Shown here: piece after piece, positions 20,693 through 29,548 of the stretch
Position numbering within the stretch: the stretch's first letter is position 1
Layout of the letters: every line of letters begins with the position of its first letter
Assembly (NCBI GenBank): GCA_017450705.1
Contig: JAFSTC010000053.1
Span: 1 to 64,000, forward strand
Source of the DNA: Lentisphaeria bacterium
GTDB taxonomy: Bacteria; Verrucomicrobiota; Lentisphaeria; Victivallales; Victivallaceae
Direction of reading: 5' to 3'
Length of the DNA: 64,000 nt
Program-made: the position numbers and the translations under genes
Notes under the pieces: model-generated
Told to the model about the DNA's origin: nothing
Database searches by the model: none
The model's input: the letters and a program-made list of their open reading frames with translations, nothing else

Positions 20693-22561
20693 CTATTTCC
20701 GGCCGAACCTGCGCTCCAGTTCCCGCTTGGAGAGGGTGATCATGGTCGGGCGGCCGTGGGGGCACAAAGTCCCCTGGCGGCAGCCGCGCAGGGAAGCGAG
20801 CAGTTTTTCCATCTCCTCCCGGTCCCGGGGGTCGTGGGCCTTGACCGCCGCCTTGCAGGCGGCCCGGGCGGCGGCGGCCAGATCCGCCGTCCCGTGACGC
20901 AGTTCGCTGCATTCGATGAGCTCCTCCAGCATCTCCGGAATGATCTCCTCGGGCGGACGGCAGTCCGAAAATCCCGCGGGGATCGAATCGATCAGCACCG
21001 TCCCGCCGCCGGCGGGTTCGAGGTCGAACCCCAGATCGGCAAAGAGCTTTCTGTTCCTGAGCAGATAATCGGCCTGACTGCGGGAGAGCTCCAGCGGCCG
21101 GGGGAGCAGCAGTTTCTGGGAGGCGGCGGAGCCCTTCTCCGCCTCGGCAACGATTTTTTCGAAGAGGATCCGTTCGTGGGCGGCGTGCTGGTCCACGAGG
21201 ATGAGACCGTCCCGCCCGGGACACACGATGTAGGTGCCGTCGTAGACGCCCAGCACGGTCTCCGGCCAGTCGCCGCCGAAGACCGGCGTTTCGGGGATCG
21301 CCGCCCGGGGCGCGTAGGGGGCCTGATCCCGCCCCCGGTCGGTGAGGGTCAGCACGTCGGCAGAAGGGGTTTTCGCCTCTTCACCGGCGGGAACGGGGTC
21401 TTCTTCAGGCGCCTCCGGTTGGGACGGCGGGGGAAGGGGAAGAGCCGCCTCCTCCTGACGGGCGTGATAGCGGACCATGGCCGCGTCGATGATGTTCGAC
21501 AGGGGGACCTTTCCCGAGAGCGGCAGGCTGGAGACGTCCGGCTCCGCCGCCGGGAGAGGCGGCTTTTCTCCGGAACCGCGGAGAGCGTTCCCCACCGCGG
21601 CGGCCACGGCCCGGGTCACGGCGAACTCCGACCGGAAGCGCACCTCGCGCTTCGCCGGATGGACATTGACGTCCACCTCGCCGGGATCCATCTCGATGAA
21701 GATCACCGCGGGGGGAAAGCGGCCCGATTCGGGAGCGAGCGTGCCGAAGCCGTCGCGGATCCCCCGCCAGACCGCGGGGGAATCCACAGCGCGGGCGTTG
21801 ACGAAGATCCGCTGTTCCTTGCGGGAGGGCCGGGTGAAACCGGGGGACGCGACGAAGCCCGTGATCCGCAGACCGTTTTCCCGGTGGTCCAGCCTGAACA
21901 GATTCGCCGAAAAATTCCTGCCGAAAAGCTCCCGGATCCGCACTTCCGGCGTGGAATCCGCGGCGAGGGAAAAGGCGGTGCGGTTGTCGATCTTGAGCTC
22001 GAACCCCGTCTCCGGGTGACCGAGAGCCAGCGTGAGGACCGTTTCCTCGATGTGATGCTCCTCCGTGCCCGGGGATTTCAGAAATTTCTTTCTCGCCGGG
22101 GTGTTGTAAAAGAGATCCCGGACTTCCACGGCCGTCCCCGCGGGACCGCCCTCGGGGCGGCCCGAAATGCTCCCGTCGTCGCCGCGGACGATGCGTATCC
22201 CCGCCGCCGCACCCGGCTCCCGGGTGGTCAGGGAAAAGCGGCTCACCGAGGCGATGGAGGGCAGCGCCTCGCCCCGGAACCCCAGCGTCCGGATATTGTC
22301 CAGATCTTCGGCCGTCGTGAGCTTGCTGGTGCCGTGGGGCTGCAGCGAGAGCATGGCGTCCTCGTCGGACATGCCGCAGCCGTCGTCGCGCACGAGGATC
22401 AGGCGGGTCCCCGCCCGCTCGACGGCGACGAAAATGCGTTTCGCTCCGGCGTCGAGCGCGTTTTCGGCCAGTTCCTTGACCACCGACGCCGGGCGTTCGA
22501 TGACCTCGCCCGCCGCGATGCGGTTGGCCAGATCGCTGTCCATGACCCGTATTTTGCCCAT
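20693..22561 (-). CDS. mutL: DNA mismatch repair protein MutL
   Basis: Couples MutS mismatch recognition to strand removal. The 622-residue protein has the GHKL ATPase N-terminus (IAAGEVIERPASVVKELAENALDAGA, in parts; DDGCGMS; GTSKL; TLGFRGEALPSIASV) and, in the C-terminal domain, DQHAAHERILFE, the DQHAxxExxxxE endonuclease motif, so this MutL probably nicks DNA itself as in methyl-independent repair. A Pro/Glu-rich linker (about residues 355-430) separates the two. ATG 22561; spaced 18 bp from the TPR gene. No mutS is in the window. Confidence 0.96.
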   Translation of the reverse strand: MGKIRVMDSDLANRIAAGEVIERPASVVKELAENALDAGAKRIFVAVERAGTRLILVRDDGCGMSDEDAMLSLQPHGTSKLTTAEDLDNIRTLGFRGEALPSIASVSRFSLTTREPGAAAGIRIVRGDDGSISGRPEGGPAGTAVEVRDLFYNTPARKKFLKSPGTEEHHIEETVLTLALGHPETGFELKIDNRTAFSLAADSTPEVRIRELFGRNFSANLFRLDHRENGLRITGFVASPGFTRPSRKEQRIFVNARAVDSPAVWRGIRDGFGTLAPESGRFPPAVIFIEMDPGEVDVNVHPAKREVRFRSEFAVTRAVAAAVGNALRGSGEKPPLPAAEPDVSSLPLSGKVPLSNIIDAAMVRYHARQEEAALPLPPPSQPEAPEEDPVPAGEEAKTPSADVLTLTDRGRDQAPYAPRAAIPETPVFGGDWPETVLGVYDGTYIVCPGRDGLILVDQHAAHERILFEKIVAEAEKGSAASQKLLLPRPLELSRSQADYLLRNRKLFADLGFDLEPAGGGTVLIDSIPAGFSDCRPPEEIIPEMLEELIECSELRHGTADLAAAARAACKAAVKAHDPRDREEMEKLLASLRGCRQGTLCPHGRPTMITLSKRELERRFGRK

Positions 22562-22579
22562 GACGATCCCCCCGTTCCC

Positions 22580-23194
22580 TCACATGCCGTCCGCGCCGGA
22601 AGGAGGCCCGTGACTGATGGCCTCCTCCGGGATCCGCCGTTTCTCCGGCGTCCGGAGAAATTTCCCCCAGTAATTGCCGGCCGGTCCGAACCGGCCCGAA
22701 AGCGCGCAGGCGCGGCACAGGTTGTACCGGATGTATCTTTCGCCGCCGGAAAGCTGTTCCGCGGCCAGAAGTTCGCCGAGTCCCGACTCCGGGAAGCCTC
22801 TGGCGATCAGCACCTCGCCGAGATTGTTCCGCGCCACCGGATCCCGGGGATGCTGGAAAGCCAGCTGCCGGGAGAGCATCTCGGCCTCCTCCAGCGCCCC
22901 CCGGAGGAAGAGCACCTTGACCAGCAGCTTCTGCGTGATGGCGTTCCCGGGACGGACCTGGATGATCTTCCGGAGCAGACGCTCCGCCTCACGCAATTTC
23001 CCCGCCCGCACGAAGAGCCGCGCCTGATGGTCGAACTGGCGGATGCTCGCCCGCTGGAGAACGTAGACCGTCTGCTCCTGTTCCTGCTCCGGGGGTCGGG
23101 TGGTCCCGGGGTAGGAGGAGATGACGGCCACCGTCCCCGCGATGGTGAGGAGCAGCGAACCGACGAGCAGGGAAAAAGGCAGAAGATCCTTCAT
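22580..23194 (-). CDS. Membrane-anchored TPR protein
   Basis: A 204-residue product with one N-terminal membrane segment (about residues 5-25) followed by tetratricopeptide-like helices (KLREAERLLRKIIQVRPGN, then ALEEAEMLSRQLAFQHPRD, then VARNNLGEVLIARGF). Probably faces the periplasm and mediates protein contacts. ATG 23194 was chosen since the hydrophobic segment starts right there; it overlaps the end of the upstream ATPase gene (ATGA). Specific role unknown. Confidence 0.7.
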   Translation of the reverse strand: MKDLLPFSLLVGSLLLTIAGTVAVISSYPGTTRPPEQEQEQTVYVLQRASIRQFDHQARLFVRAGKLREAERLLRKIIQVRPGNAITQKLLVKVLFLRGALEEAEMLSRQLAFQHPRDPVARNNLGEVLIARGFPESGLGELLAAEQLSGGERYIRYNLCRACALSGRFGPAGNYWGKFLRTPEKRRIPEEAISHGPPSGADGM

Positions 23195-24168
23195 TGCGGG
23201 CTCTCCGGACAGCGGCTGAAGTGTCCCGGCGCGACCTCCCGCAGGCCGGGATCTTTCCGGGCGCACTCGGGACGGGCCGAGGGACAGCGGCCGCAGAAGC
23301 GGCAGCCCGGGGGGTAATCCGCGATGGAGGGGACCCGCCCCGGAATGGTCTCGAGCCTTCCCGCCGCTCCGCCCAGCCGGGGCACGGCCCGGAGCAGCGC
23401 ACGGGTATAGGGGTGCGCCGGAGACGAAAAAAGCGCCTCCGCGGAAGCGGATTCCACGATGTTCCCGGCGTACATCACCAGCACCCGGTCGGCCAGCTGG
23501 GAGACGATCCCCAGATTGTGGGTCACCAGCAGCACCGTCATGCCCAGCTCCCGTCTCAAGCGGTCGATCAGGTCGAGTATCTGCGCCTGGACCGTCACGT
23601 CCAGCGCGGTGGTGGGTTCGTCCGCGATGAGCAGACGGGGCTCCCCGGCCAGAGCCATGGCGATCATCACCCGCTGCTGCATGCCGCCCGAAAGTTCATG
23701 GGGGAAGGCGGCGAGACGCTTCTCCGGCGCGGGGATCCCCACGGCCTCCAGCAGTTCGACGACCCGTTTCCTTCTGTCGCGGACCTCGGGACGGCAGAGC
23801 GCCAGCACCTCGGCGATCTGATCGCCGATGCGGATGACCGGGTTCAGCGAGGCCGAGGGCTCCTGAAAGATGTAGGCGATCTCCCTTCCCCGGATCCGGC
23901 GCAGCCGGCGCGGCGGCAGGGCAAAGAGATCCTCCGTGGTCCCGTCCCGCAGGGTGAAACCGACCTCGCGGGCCTGCGTGCGGGCCTGGGGCCGGGGCAG
24001 AAGTCCGGCCAGCGACAGACAGCTGGCGCTCTTGCCGCACCCGGACTCGCCCACCAGCGCGGTGATCTCCCCCTGCTCCAAGTCGAAGGAAACGCCGCTC
24101 ACCGCCCGCAGATATCTGCCGCCGGAGAGAAAGTCGATGTCAAGATCCCTCACCCGTAAAATAGCCAC
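23191..24168 (-). CDS. Peptide/nickel-type (OppD/DppD) ABC transporter ATP-binding protein
   Basis: Cytosolic ATPase of an oligopeptide/dipeptide importer. The 325-residue protein has Walker A GESGCGKSA, signature LSGGMQQR, Walker B LLIADEPTTALD and a C-terminal extension with CxxCPSARPEC-like cysteines (GCRFCGRCPSARPEC), typical of OppD/DppD and able to bind an iron-sulfur cluster or metal. GTG 24168 is the start, six bases after GGAGG; the frame stays open 28 codons further upstream but without a site. No permease or binding protein genes are adjacent, so its partners lie elsewhere. Confidence 0.87.
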   Translation of the reverse strand: MAILRVRDLDIDFLSGGRYLRAVSGVSFDLEQGEITALVGESGCGKSASCLSLAGLLPRPQARTQAREVGFTLRDGTTEDLFALPPRRLRRIRGREIAYIFQEPSASLNPVIRIGDQIAEVLALCRPEVRDRRKRVVELLEAVGIPAPEKRLAAFPHELSGGMQQRVMIAMALAGEPRLLIADEPTTALDVTVQAQILDLIDRLRRELGMTVLLVTHNLGIVSQLADRVLVMYAGNIVESASAEALFSSPAHPYTRALLRAVPRLGGAAGRLETIPGRVPSIADYPPGCRFCGRCPSARPECARKDPGLREVAPGHFSRCPESPQ

Positions 24169-24222
24169 TTTCCGATCCTCCGTACCGCCCGGCCCGAAGC
24201 CGGCCGGACTGCTTTCGGGAGT

Positions 24223-24251
24223 AATATAGCACCGGTTGCGGAGCGATTCCA
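24223..24251 (-). promoter_or_regulatory. Weak predicted promoter of the ATPase-to-glycosyltransferase operon
   Basis: Minus-strand TGGAAT, 17-bp spacer, TATATT (24223-24228 on the plus strand). Only the -10 is strong. Confidence 0.4.
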
Positions 24252-24272
24252 CGCAAAAAGGTGCATTTTTGA

Positions 24273-24301
24273 TTAGAAAAATCGAAGTCTTGCAGTATAT
24301 T
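24273..24301 (+). promoter_or_regulatory. Weak predicted promoter of the ketoacyl synthase operon
   Basis: TTAGAA, 17-bp spacer, TATATT (24296-24301), 73 bp before the start codon. The -10 matches the recurring TATATT of this window; the -35 is poor. The leader has a short GCTTT/AAAGC hairpin near 24340-24355. Confidence 0.4.
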
Positions 24302-24373
24302 ATAGGCGTGGACTCGCAGCGTTTTACATTTTAATCTGCTTTCGTAAAAAGCAAAACACGACAGGGAAACAGG

Positions 24374-25600
24374 ATGGAACGTGTCTTCATAAGCGGCCGC
24401 GGCATCGTCTCCCCCCTGGGAGAGGGACTGCCCGCCAACGAAAAAGCACTTCGCAGCGGTACCAGCGGCGTCACCGCCGTGGAGGATTTCATCTCGCATC
24501 GTCTTGACAGCCAGGTCGGCGGCATGCCGAATCTCACGCCGGAAGTCTCCGAACTGGTCGACCGCAAACGGCTGCGGTTCTGCCCCCCCGTCGCCATGAT
24601 GTCCATCGCCGCGGTGAGAGAGATGTTCGCCGAGGCGGGGATCCCGCTGGAAGAGGTGAAAAATCACCGCATCGCCATCGTGGGCGGGGTCGCCGGCGGA
24701 AATTACCTGGACCTCTACAACTTCAGCGCCATGTATGAGCGGGAGTTCAAAATGCGCGGCATCAACCCCTTCGCCGTGCCCCGGATCATGCCTTCCAGCG
24801 CCGTGTCGAACATCTCGCTCTGCTTCGGCATCACCGGGGAGTCCTATGACATCTCCGCCGCCTGTTCCAGCAGCGCCCTGGCCGTCATCGTCGGCTCGCG
24901 CCTCATCCGCTCCGGGCTTTACGACATGGTGATCGCCGGCGGCGCCGAGCAGCTGGACTGGGTCCAGGCCCTCGGCTTCTGCGTCTGCCGCGCCCTGTCG
25001 AGAAAGTACAACGACTGTCCCGAAAAGGCCAGCCGGCCCTTCGACCGCGGCCGCGACGGCTTCGTCCTCGCCGGCGGCGCCGCTTACGTTCTGCTGGAGT
25101 CCGAAAGGAGCCTCAAGCGCCGCGGCGGGCGGCCGATCTCCATGGTCAGCGGCCTGGGCGCCAACAGCAACGGCACCGACATGGTCGTTCCGGACGCCGG
25201 GGCCAGCGCTTCCGTGATGCGCGCCGCCGTCGCCGACGCGGGCCTCGTCCCCGACGATATCGGCTACATCAACACCCACGGCACCGGGACCCCCGTTGGC
25301 GATCCCGTGGAAATGGCCGCCATCCGCGACGTCTTCGGCTCGAAACCGGCCATCAACAGCACGAAGTCCCAGACCGGGCATATGGTGGGCGCCACCGGCG
25401 CCGCCGAGATCATCTTCAGCACCCTCATGCTCGAAAAGGGCTTCCTCTCGCCCTCCGTCAATCTGGACGATCCGGATCCGGAGTTTTCCTGGGCGGATTT
25501 CGTCCGCACGTGCCGCACGGGATGCGACATCAAACACGCCCTTTCCAACAGTTTCGCCTTCGGCGGCTCCAACGCCGCCGTGGTCGTGAGCAGGATCTGA
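24374..25600 (+). CDS. Beta-ketoacyl-ACP synthase (KAS I/II type)
   Basis: Condensing enzyme that extends acyl-ACP with malonyl-ACP in fatty-acid synthesis. The 408-residue thiolase-fold protein has the full Cys-His-His triad: ISAACSSSAL (Cys about residue 163), NTHGTGTPVGD and KSQTGHMVGATGA. Size fits FabB/FabF. It heads an operon with nucleotide and arginine genes rather than fab genes or an acyl carrier protein, so a specialised role (for example an aryl polyene or other secondary lipid) is possible, but housekeeping FabB/FabF is the simplest reading. Confidence 0.88.
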   Translation: MERVFISGRGIVSPLGEGLPANEKALRSGTSGVTAVEDFISHRLDSQVGGMPNLTPEVSELVDRKRLRFCPPVAMMSIAAVREMFAEAGIPLEEVKNHRIAIVGGVAGGNYLDLYNFSAMYEREFKMRGINPFAVPRIMPSSAVSNISLCFGITGESYDISAACSSSALAVIVGSRLIRSGLYDMVIAGGAEQLDWVQALGFCVCRALSRKYNDCPEKASRPFDRGRDGFVLAGGAAYVLLESERSLKRRGGRPISMVSGLGANSNGTDMVVPDAGASASVMRAAVADAGLVPDDIGYINTHGTGTPVGDPVEMAAIRDVFGSKPAINSTKSQTGHMVGATGAAEIIFSTLMLEKGFLSPSVNLDDPDPEFSWADFVRTCRTGCDIKHALSNSFAFGGSNAAVVVSRI

Positions 25601-25628
25601 ACCCCAACAGGAGGAACATAACAGCCGT

Positions 25629-26891
25629 ATGAAAGTCACACCCGAAACCGTCGTCCTGATCAACTGCGGTTGTGAAGGGATCCAGAAGCTGGCCCGGGCC
25701 GTCCGCGCCCGCAAGGTCTACACCATGGTGATCCCCTACAGCGCCCCCGCCGAGAGAGTCGGCGCGGAGAAGCCCGCGGGTCTGCTCCTCGTTGCCGACG
25801 GCCCCTGCGCCCGGCTCGACGAGGCCCGGCAGAAATTCGCCTCCCTCGGCGTCCCCGTCCTGGAGATCACCGAGCCCGAAAACGCCGTCGAAGCCGCCGT
25901 GGATTTCTGCTTCAAAAAGTGCGGCTGCTCAGGCAACTGGGATCTGGATAAATTCATCGACGAAGCCGTTGCCGACATCCGCGCCCAGGTGGGAAATGGG
26001 CGTGTTGTCCTCGGCCTCTCCGGCGGCGTGGATTCCAGCGTCGTCGCCGCCCTCATCCACAAGGCCATCGGCGACAGGCTCACCTGCGTCTTCGTCGATC
26101 ACGGCCTGCTGCGCAAGAACGAAGTCGCCATGGTCAAGGAGGTCTTCGAGCGCAGTTTCGGCATGAATCTCGTGTGCATCGACGCCGCCGACCGCTTCCT
26201 CGACAAACTGGTCGGCGTCACCGATCCCGAACGCAAGCGCAAGATCATCGGCAAGGAGTTCATCGACGTCTTCGCCGAAGCCGCCTCAAAAATCAACGCC
26301 CCCTTCCTCGGGCAGGGGACCATCTATCCCGACATCCTCGAGAGCATCCCCTTCGACGGCAACCCCGGCGGCGTCATCAAGAGCCACCACAACGTGGGCG
26401 GTCTGCCCGAAAATCTCAAATTCAAACTGGTGGAGCCCGTGGAACGTCTCTTCAAGGACGAGGTCCGCGCCGTGGGCCGCAAGCTGGGCCTGCCGCCGGA
26501 ACTCATCGACCGGCATCCCTTCCCCGGCCCCTCCCTCGGCGTCCGCCACGTGGGCGAGATCCGGCGCGAGACCCTGGCCATCCTGCGGGAGGCCGATGCC
26601 ATCGTCACCGAGGAGCTCCTCAAGTCCGGCTGGTATCACCGCACCTGGCAGACCTTTGCCATCTTCGTCCCCGTCAAAACCACGGGCATCCGCAACGGTC
26701 TGCGCAGTTACGACTACGTCATCGCCATCCGCTCCATCAACAGCGTGGACGCCGTGACCGCTCAGGTCGTCCAGCTGCCCTGGGAACTGCTTTTCAAGAT
26801 GTCCGACCGCATCATCCATGAGGTCCCCGGCGTCAACCGCGTCGTCTACGACATCACCCAGAAGCCCCCGGGCACCATCGAGTGGGAGTGA
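25629..26891 (+). CDS. guaA: GMP synthase with vestigial glutaminase domain
   Basis: Converts XMP to GMP. Only 420 residues instead of about 520. The synthetase half is intact: P-loop LGLSGGVDSSV (Ser131-Ser136), KSHHNVGGLP, RHPFPGPSLGVR and the dimerisation end PPGTIEWE. The N-terminal class I glutaminase is cut to about 95 residues: the sequence follows the family as far as LGVPVLEI (74-80) and then has Thr81 where the catalytic Cys of GICYG belongs, after which some 100 residues containing the catalytic His and Glu are absent before FCFKKCGC joins the ATP domain. It should not hydrolyse glutamine itself, so it would need free ammonia or a separate glutaminase. AGGAGGA lies 14 bp before the ATG. 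Confidence 0.93.
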   Translation: MKVTPETVVLINCGCEGIQKLARAVRARKVYTMVIPYSAPAERVGAEKPAGLLLVADGPCARLDEARQKFASLGVPVLEITEPENAVEAAVDFCFKKCGCSGNWDLDKFIDEAVADIRAQVGNGRVVLGLSGGVDSSVVAALIHKAIGDRLTCVFVDHGLLRKNEVAMVKEVFERSFGMNLVCIDAADRFLDKLVGVTDPERKRKIIGKEFIDVFAEAASKINAPFLGQGTIYPDILESIPFDGNPGGVIKSHHNVGGLPENLKFKLVEPVERLFKDEVRAVGRKLGLPPELIDRHPFPGPSLGVRHVGEIRRETLAILREADAIVTEELLKSGWYHRTWQTFAIFVPVKTTGIRNGLRSYDYVIAIRSINSVDAVTAQVVQLPWELLFKMSDRIIHEVPGVNRVVYDITQKPPGTIEWE

Positions 26892-26915
26892 GCCGGAAGC
26901 CGCAGGGCCTCCGGC
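26892..26915 (+). repeat. GC-rich hairpin between guaA and queF
   Basis: GCCGGA (26892-26897) pairs with TCCGGC (26910-26915) immediately after the guaA stop. No T run follows directly, so it may be an mRNA-stabilising stem rather than a terminator. Nothing else recognisable is in this 66-bp gap. Confidence 0.5.
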
Positions 26916-26957
26916 CCCCTTTGCAACCCCAACTTTTTTGACAGGATCCCGAATTTT

Positions 26958-27389
26958 ATGGACACCGCACCCAGGGAACGTTTCGGCAAGCTGACGCTTC
27001 TTCAGGCGTCCCGCGCGACGAAGTATCCCCAGTCCCCCGGTGAAGCGCACCTGGAGGTCTTCGACAATCTCTATGCCGACCGCGATTACGTGATCGAATT
27101 CGACTGTCCCGAATACACCTCCCTCTGCCCCGTCACCGGCCAGCCGGACTTCGGACACATCGTCATCCGGTATATCCCGGACAAACTGTGCATCGAGAGC
27201 AAATCTTTGAAACTCTATCTGTACAGTTTCCGCAACGCCAACATCTTCCACGAGGAGGCGGTCAATCATCTGCTCTCCGCAGTGGTCGAGGCCGCCCATC
27301 CCCGCAAAGCCGAGGTCACGGGCCGGTTCCGGCCCCGGGGCGGCATCGCCATCAACGTCAAAGCGACGATGGGAGGAAAAATCGAATGA
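26958..27389 (+). CDS. queF: NADPH-dependent 7-cyano-7-deazaguanine reductase
   Basis: Reduces the nitrile preQ0 to the amine preQ1 in queuosine synthesis. The 143-residue protein is the short unimodular type, with YTSLCPVTGQPDFG holding the catalytic Cys and Asp, and the QueF signature ESKSLKLYLYSFRN. GTP-derived deazaguanine chemistry gives a loose link with guaA upstream. It shares its TGA with the argJ start (ATGA). No preQ1 riboswitch consensus was found in the 66 bp ahead of it. Confidence 0.94.
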   Translation: MDTAPRERFGKLTLLQASRATKYPQSPGEAHLEVFDNLYADRDYVIEFDCPEYTSLCPVTGQPDFGHIVIRYIPDKLCIESKSLKLYLYSFRNANIFHEEAVNHLLSAVVEAAHPRKAEVTGRFRPRGGIAINVKATMGGKIE

Positions 27390-28615
27390 GCGATCTCTTT
27401 GAATTCATCGAAAACGGCAGCCCCACCAGCGTCCCGGGCTTCAAGGCGTCCGGCGTCGTCGCGGGCTTCAAACGCAGCGGCGCTCCGGATTTCGCGCTGC
27501 TTTTCAGCGAGCGTCCCGCGGCGGCCGCGGGCGTCTTCACCACGTGTCTTTTCGCCGCCGCCCCCGTACGGTACTGCCGGGAACTCCTGAAGAAGGGCAA
27601 TAATATTCAGGCCGTCGCCATCAACAGCGGCATCGCCAACGCCTGCACCGGCAAACAGGGCCTCGACGCCGTCCGCAAGACCGCGGAACGGACCGCCGCG
27701 AAGCTGGGGATCTCCCCCGACAGCGTGGCCGTCGCCTCCACCGGTCGGATCGGCACCCAGATGAACATGGATATCATCTCACGGGGCCTCGATCTGGCCG
27801 TGCCCGCCCTCTCCTCCGACGGCGGCAACGACGCCGCCCGGGCCATCATGACCACCGACACCGTTCCCAAGGCCGCCGCCGTCCGCGTGAAGATCGGCGG
27901 CGTCCCCGTCACCATCGGCGCCATGACCAAGGGCGCGGGCATGATCAACCCCGGACTGGCCGGACTCCACGCCACCATGCTGTGCTTCATCACCACCGAC
28001 GCCTGCATCGAGTCTCCGCTCCTCGCCGAAATGCTGGAGAAAAATGCGCAGAACTCCTTCAACCGCATCACCGTCGACGGCGACATGAGCACGAACGACA
28101 CCGTGCTTCTGCTGGCCAACGGCGTTTCCGGAGCCGTCATCCGCAAAGGCACTCCCGAAGCGGAAGTTTTCGAGAACGCCCTGCTGGCCGTCATGAAGAA
28201 CCTCGCCCGGCGCATGGTCAAGGACGGCGAAGGCTCCACCAAACTCGTCACCATCGAAGTCGTCAACGCCCGCAGCGCCCGGGACGCGAAACTCGCCGCC
28301 GAGTCCGTGGCCAACTCCCTGCTCTGCAAGACCGCCTGGTTCGGCAACGACCCCAACTGGGGCCGCATCGCCGCCGCGCTGGGCTACTCCGGCGCCGCCT
28401 TCGACCCCGACAAGTGCGACATCTCCATCGACGGTCTCCCCGTCATGACCCGGGGCGGCGACGCCGGGACCCCCGAATCCGTCGCCGTCGAGCACGTGAA
28501 GAAACCCGAATTCACCATCCGCTGCGACTTCCACGACGGAGATTTCGATTACTGGGTCTGGAGCAGCGACGTCTCCTACGACTACGTCAAAATCAACGCC
28601 GATTATCACACGTGA
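27386..28615 (+). CDS. argJ: Glutamate N-acetyltransferase / amino-acid acetyltransferase
   Basis: Arginine biosynthesis: moves the acetyl group from N-acetylornithine to glutamate. The 409-residue precursor is expected to self-cleave before the Thr in LHATML (about residue 195), giving alpha and beta chains, as in the family. Other family marks are INSGIANACTG, MTKGAGMI and the end ADYHT. Whether it is mono- or bifunctional (also using acetyl-CoA) cannot be told. Other arginine genes are not in the window. Confidence 0.93.
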   Translation: MSDLFEFIENGSPTSVPGFKASGVVAGFKRSGAPDFALLFSERPAAAAGVFTTCLFAAAPVRYCRELLKKGNNIQAVAINSGIANACTGKQGLDAVRKTAERTAAKLGISPDSVAVASTGRIGTQMNMDIISRGLDLAVPALSSDGGNDAARAIMTTDTVPKAAAVRVKIGGVPVTIGAMTKGAGMINPGLAGLHATMLCFITTDACIESPLLAEMLEKNAQNSFNRITVDGDMSTNDTVLLLANGVSGAVIRKGTPEAEVFENALLAVMKNLARRMVKDGEGSTKLVTIEVVNARSARDAKLAAESVANSLLCKTAWFGNDPNWGRIAAALGYSGAAFDPDKCDISIDGLPVMTRGGDAGTPESVAVEHVKKPEFTIRCDFHDGDFDYWVWSSDVSYDYVKINADYHT

Positions 28616-28619
28616 TACC

Positions 28620-29414
28620 ATGAACAGAAAAATCAAAGCCCTCGTCATCACAGGCTTCGGTCTCAACTGCGAACGCGAGACCGCCGCCGCGTGCGCCCTC
28701 GCCGGCGCCGAACCCGAACTCGTCCACCTCAACGATCTGCTCTCGGGAGAGCGGAAGCTGGAGTCCTATCACCTCCTCTGCTTCATCGGCGGATTCTCCT
28801 TCGGCGACCACCTCGGCTCCGGGACCGTCTTCGCCAACCGCGTGAAGTTCCATCTGCGGGATCAGCTCCAGCAGTTCGTCGACGACGGCAAACTCGTCAT
28901 CGGCATCTGCAACGGATTCCAAACCCTGACCCGCCTCGGCATGGTCCCCGCCCTCGACGGTGATTATTTCACCCAGACCGCCGCCCTCGCCCATAACGAC
29001 AGCGGCGTCTTCCGCGACGACTGGTGCACCCTCAAGGCCGACCCCCAGTCCCCCTGCGTCTTCACCAAGGGAATGGATCTCGTCCGGTTGCCCCTCCGCC
29101 ACGGCGAAGGCAAGTTCGTCGCCGATGACAACGTCATCGCCGAGATCGAAAAACGCCACCTGGCCGCCGTGAAGTACGTCAACGCCGACGGCTCCCCCGC
29201 GACAGCGTTCCCCGCCAACCCCAACGGCTCCATCGACGCCATCGCCGGCATCTGCGACACCACGGGCAGAGTCTTCGGCCTCATGCCCCACCCCGAAGCC
29301 TTCCTCTCCCCCTTCAACGCTCCCGACTGGACCGCCCGCAAACAAAACGGTCCCCTCCCCGCCGAAGGCGAAGGCGTCCGCTTCTTCCGCAACGCCGTCC
29401 GCTTCTTTGAATAA
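28620..29414 (+). CDS. purQ: Phosphoribosylformylglycinamidine synthase, glutaminase subunit
   Basis: Class I glutaminase that hands ammonia to PurL in purine synthesis. The 264-residue protein has the nucleophile motif GICNGFQ, and the His/Glu pair in MPHPEA, with FIGGFSFGDHLGSG as the oxyanion region. It is longer than the 227-residue Bacillus type. It is the last gene of the operon and is followed by a strong inverted repeat. It is notable that a complete glutaminase lies in the same operon as a GMP synthase that lost its own; a functional link is speculation. PurS and PurL are not in the window. Confidence 0.92.
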   Translation: MNRKIKALVITGFGLNCERETAAACALAGAEPELVHLNDLLSGERKLESYHLLCFIGGFSFGDHLGSGTVFANRVKFHLRDQLQQFVDDGKLVIGICNGFQTLTRLGMVPALDGDYFTQTAALAHNDSGVFRDDWCTLKADPQSPCVFTKGMDLVRLPLRHGEGKFVADDNVIAEIEKRHLAAVKYVNADGSPATAFPANPNGSIDAIAGICDTTGRVFGLMPHPEAFLSPFNAPDWTARKQNGPLPAEGEGVRFFRNAVRFFE

Positions 29415-29431
29415 AGAAGGGGAATGGGAGT

Positions 29432-29487
29432 CAGGGGGAGGAAAAAACTTCTTTTTTCCGTGAAAAAGAAGTTTTTTCCTCCCCCTG
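29432..29487. terminator. 25-bp perfect inverted repeat, bidirectional terminator
   Basis: 29432-29456 and 29463-29487 are exact reverse complements (CAGGGGGAGG... with A and T runs), loop of 6 bases. Poly-A and poly-T runs inside the arms let it end transcription of purQ (plus) and of the AraC gene (minus). A second imperfect stem ACCCC...TTTTTC/GAAAAA...GGGGT follows at about 29490-29519. Confidence 0.75.
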
Positions 29488-29548
29488 AGACCCCCTCTTT
29501 TTTCAAGAAAAACGGGGTATTTTGAAGAGACGCGCCGAGCCGGACGGG

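Noticed and set aside
26892-26957. Possible preQ1 riboswitch before queF
   Set aside because: The gap has a GC hairpin but not the A-rich tail and pseudoknot-forming bases of preQ1-I or the other known classes, and queF is inside an operon.
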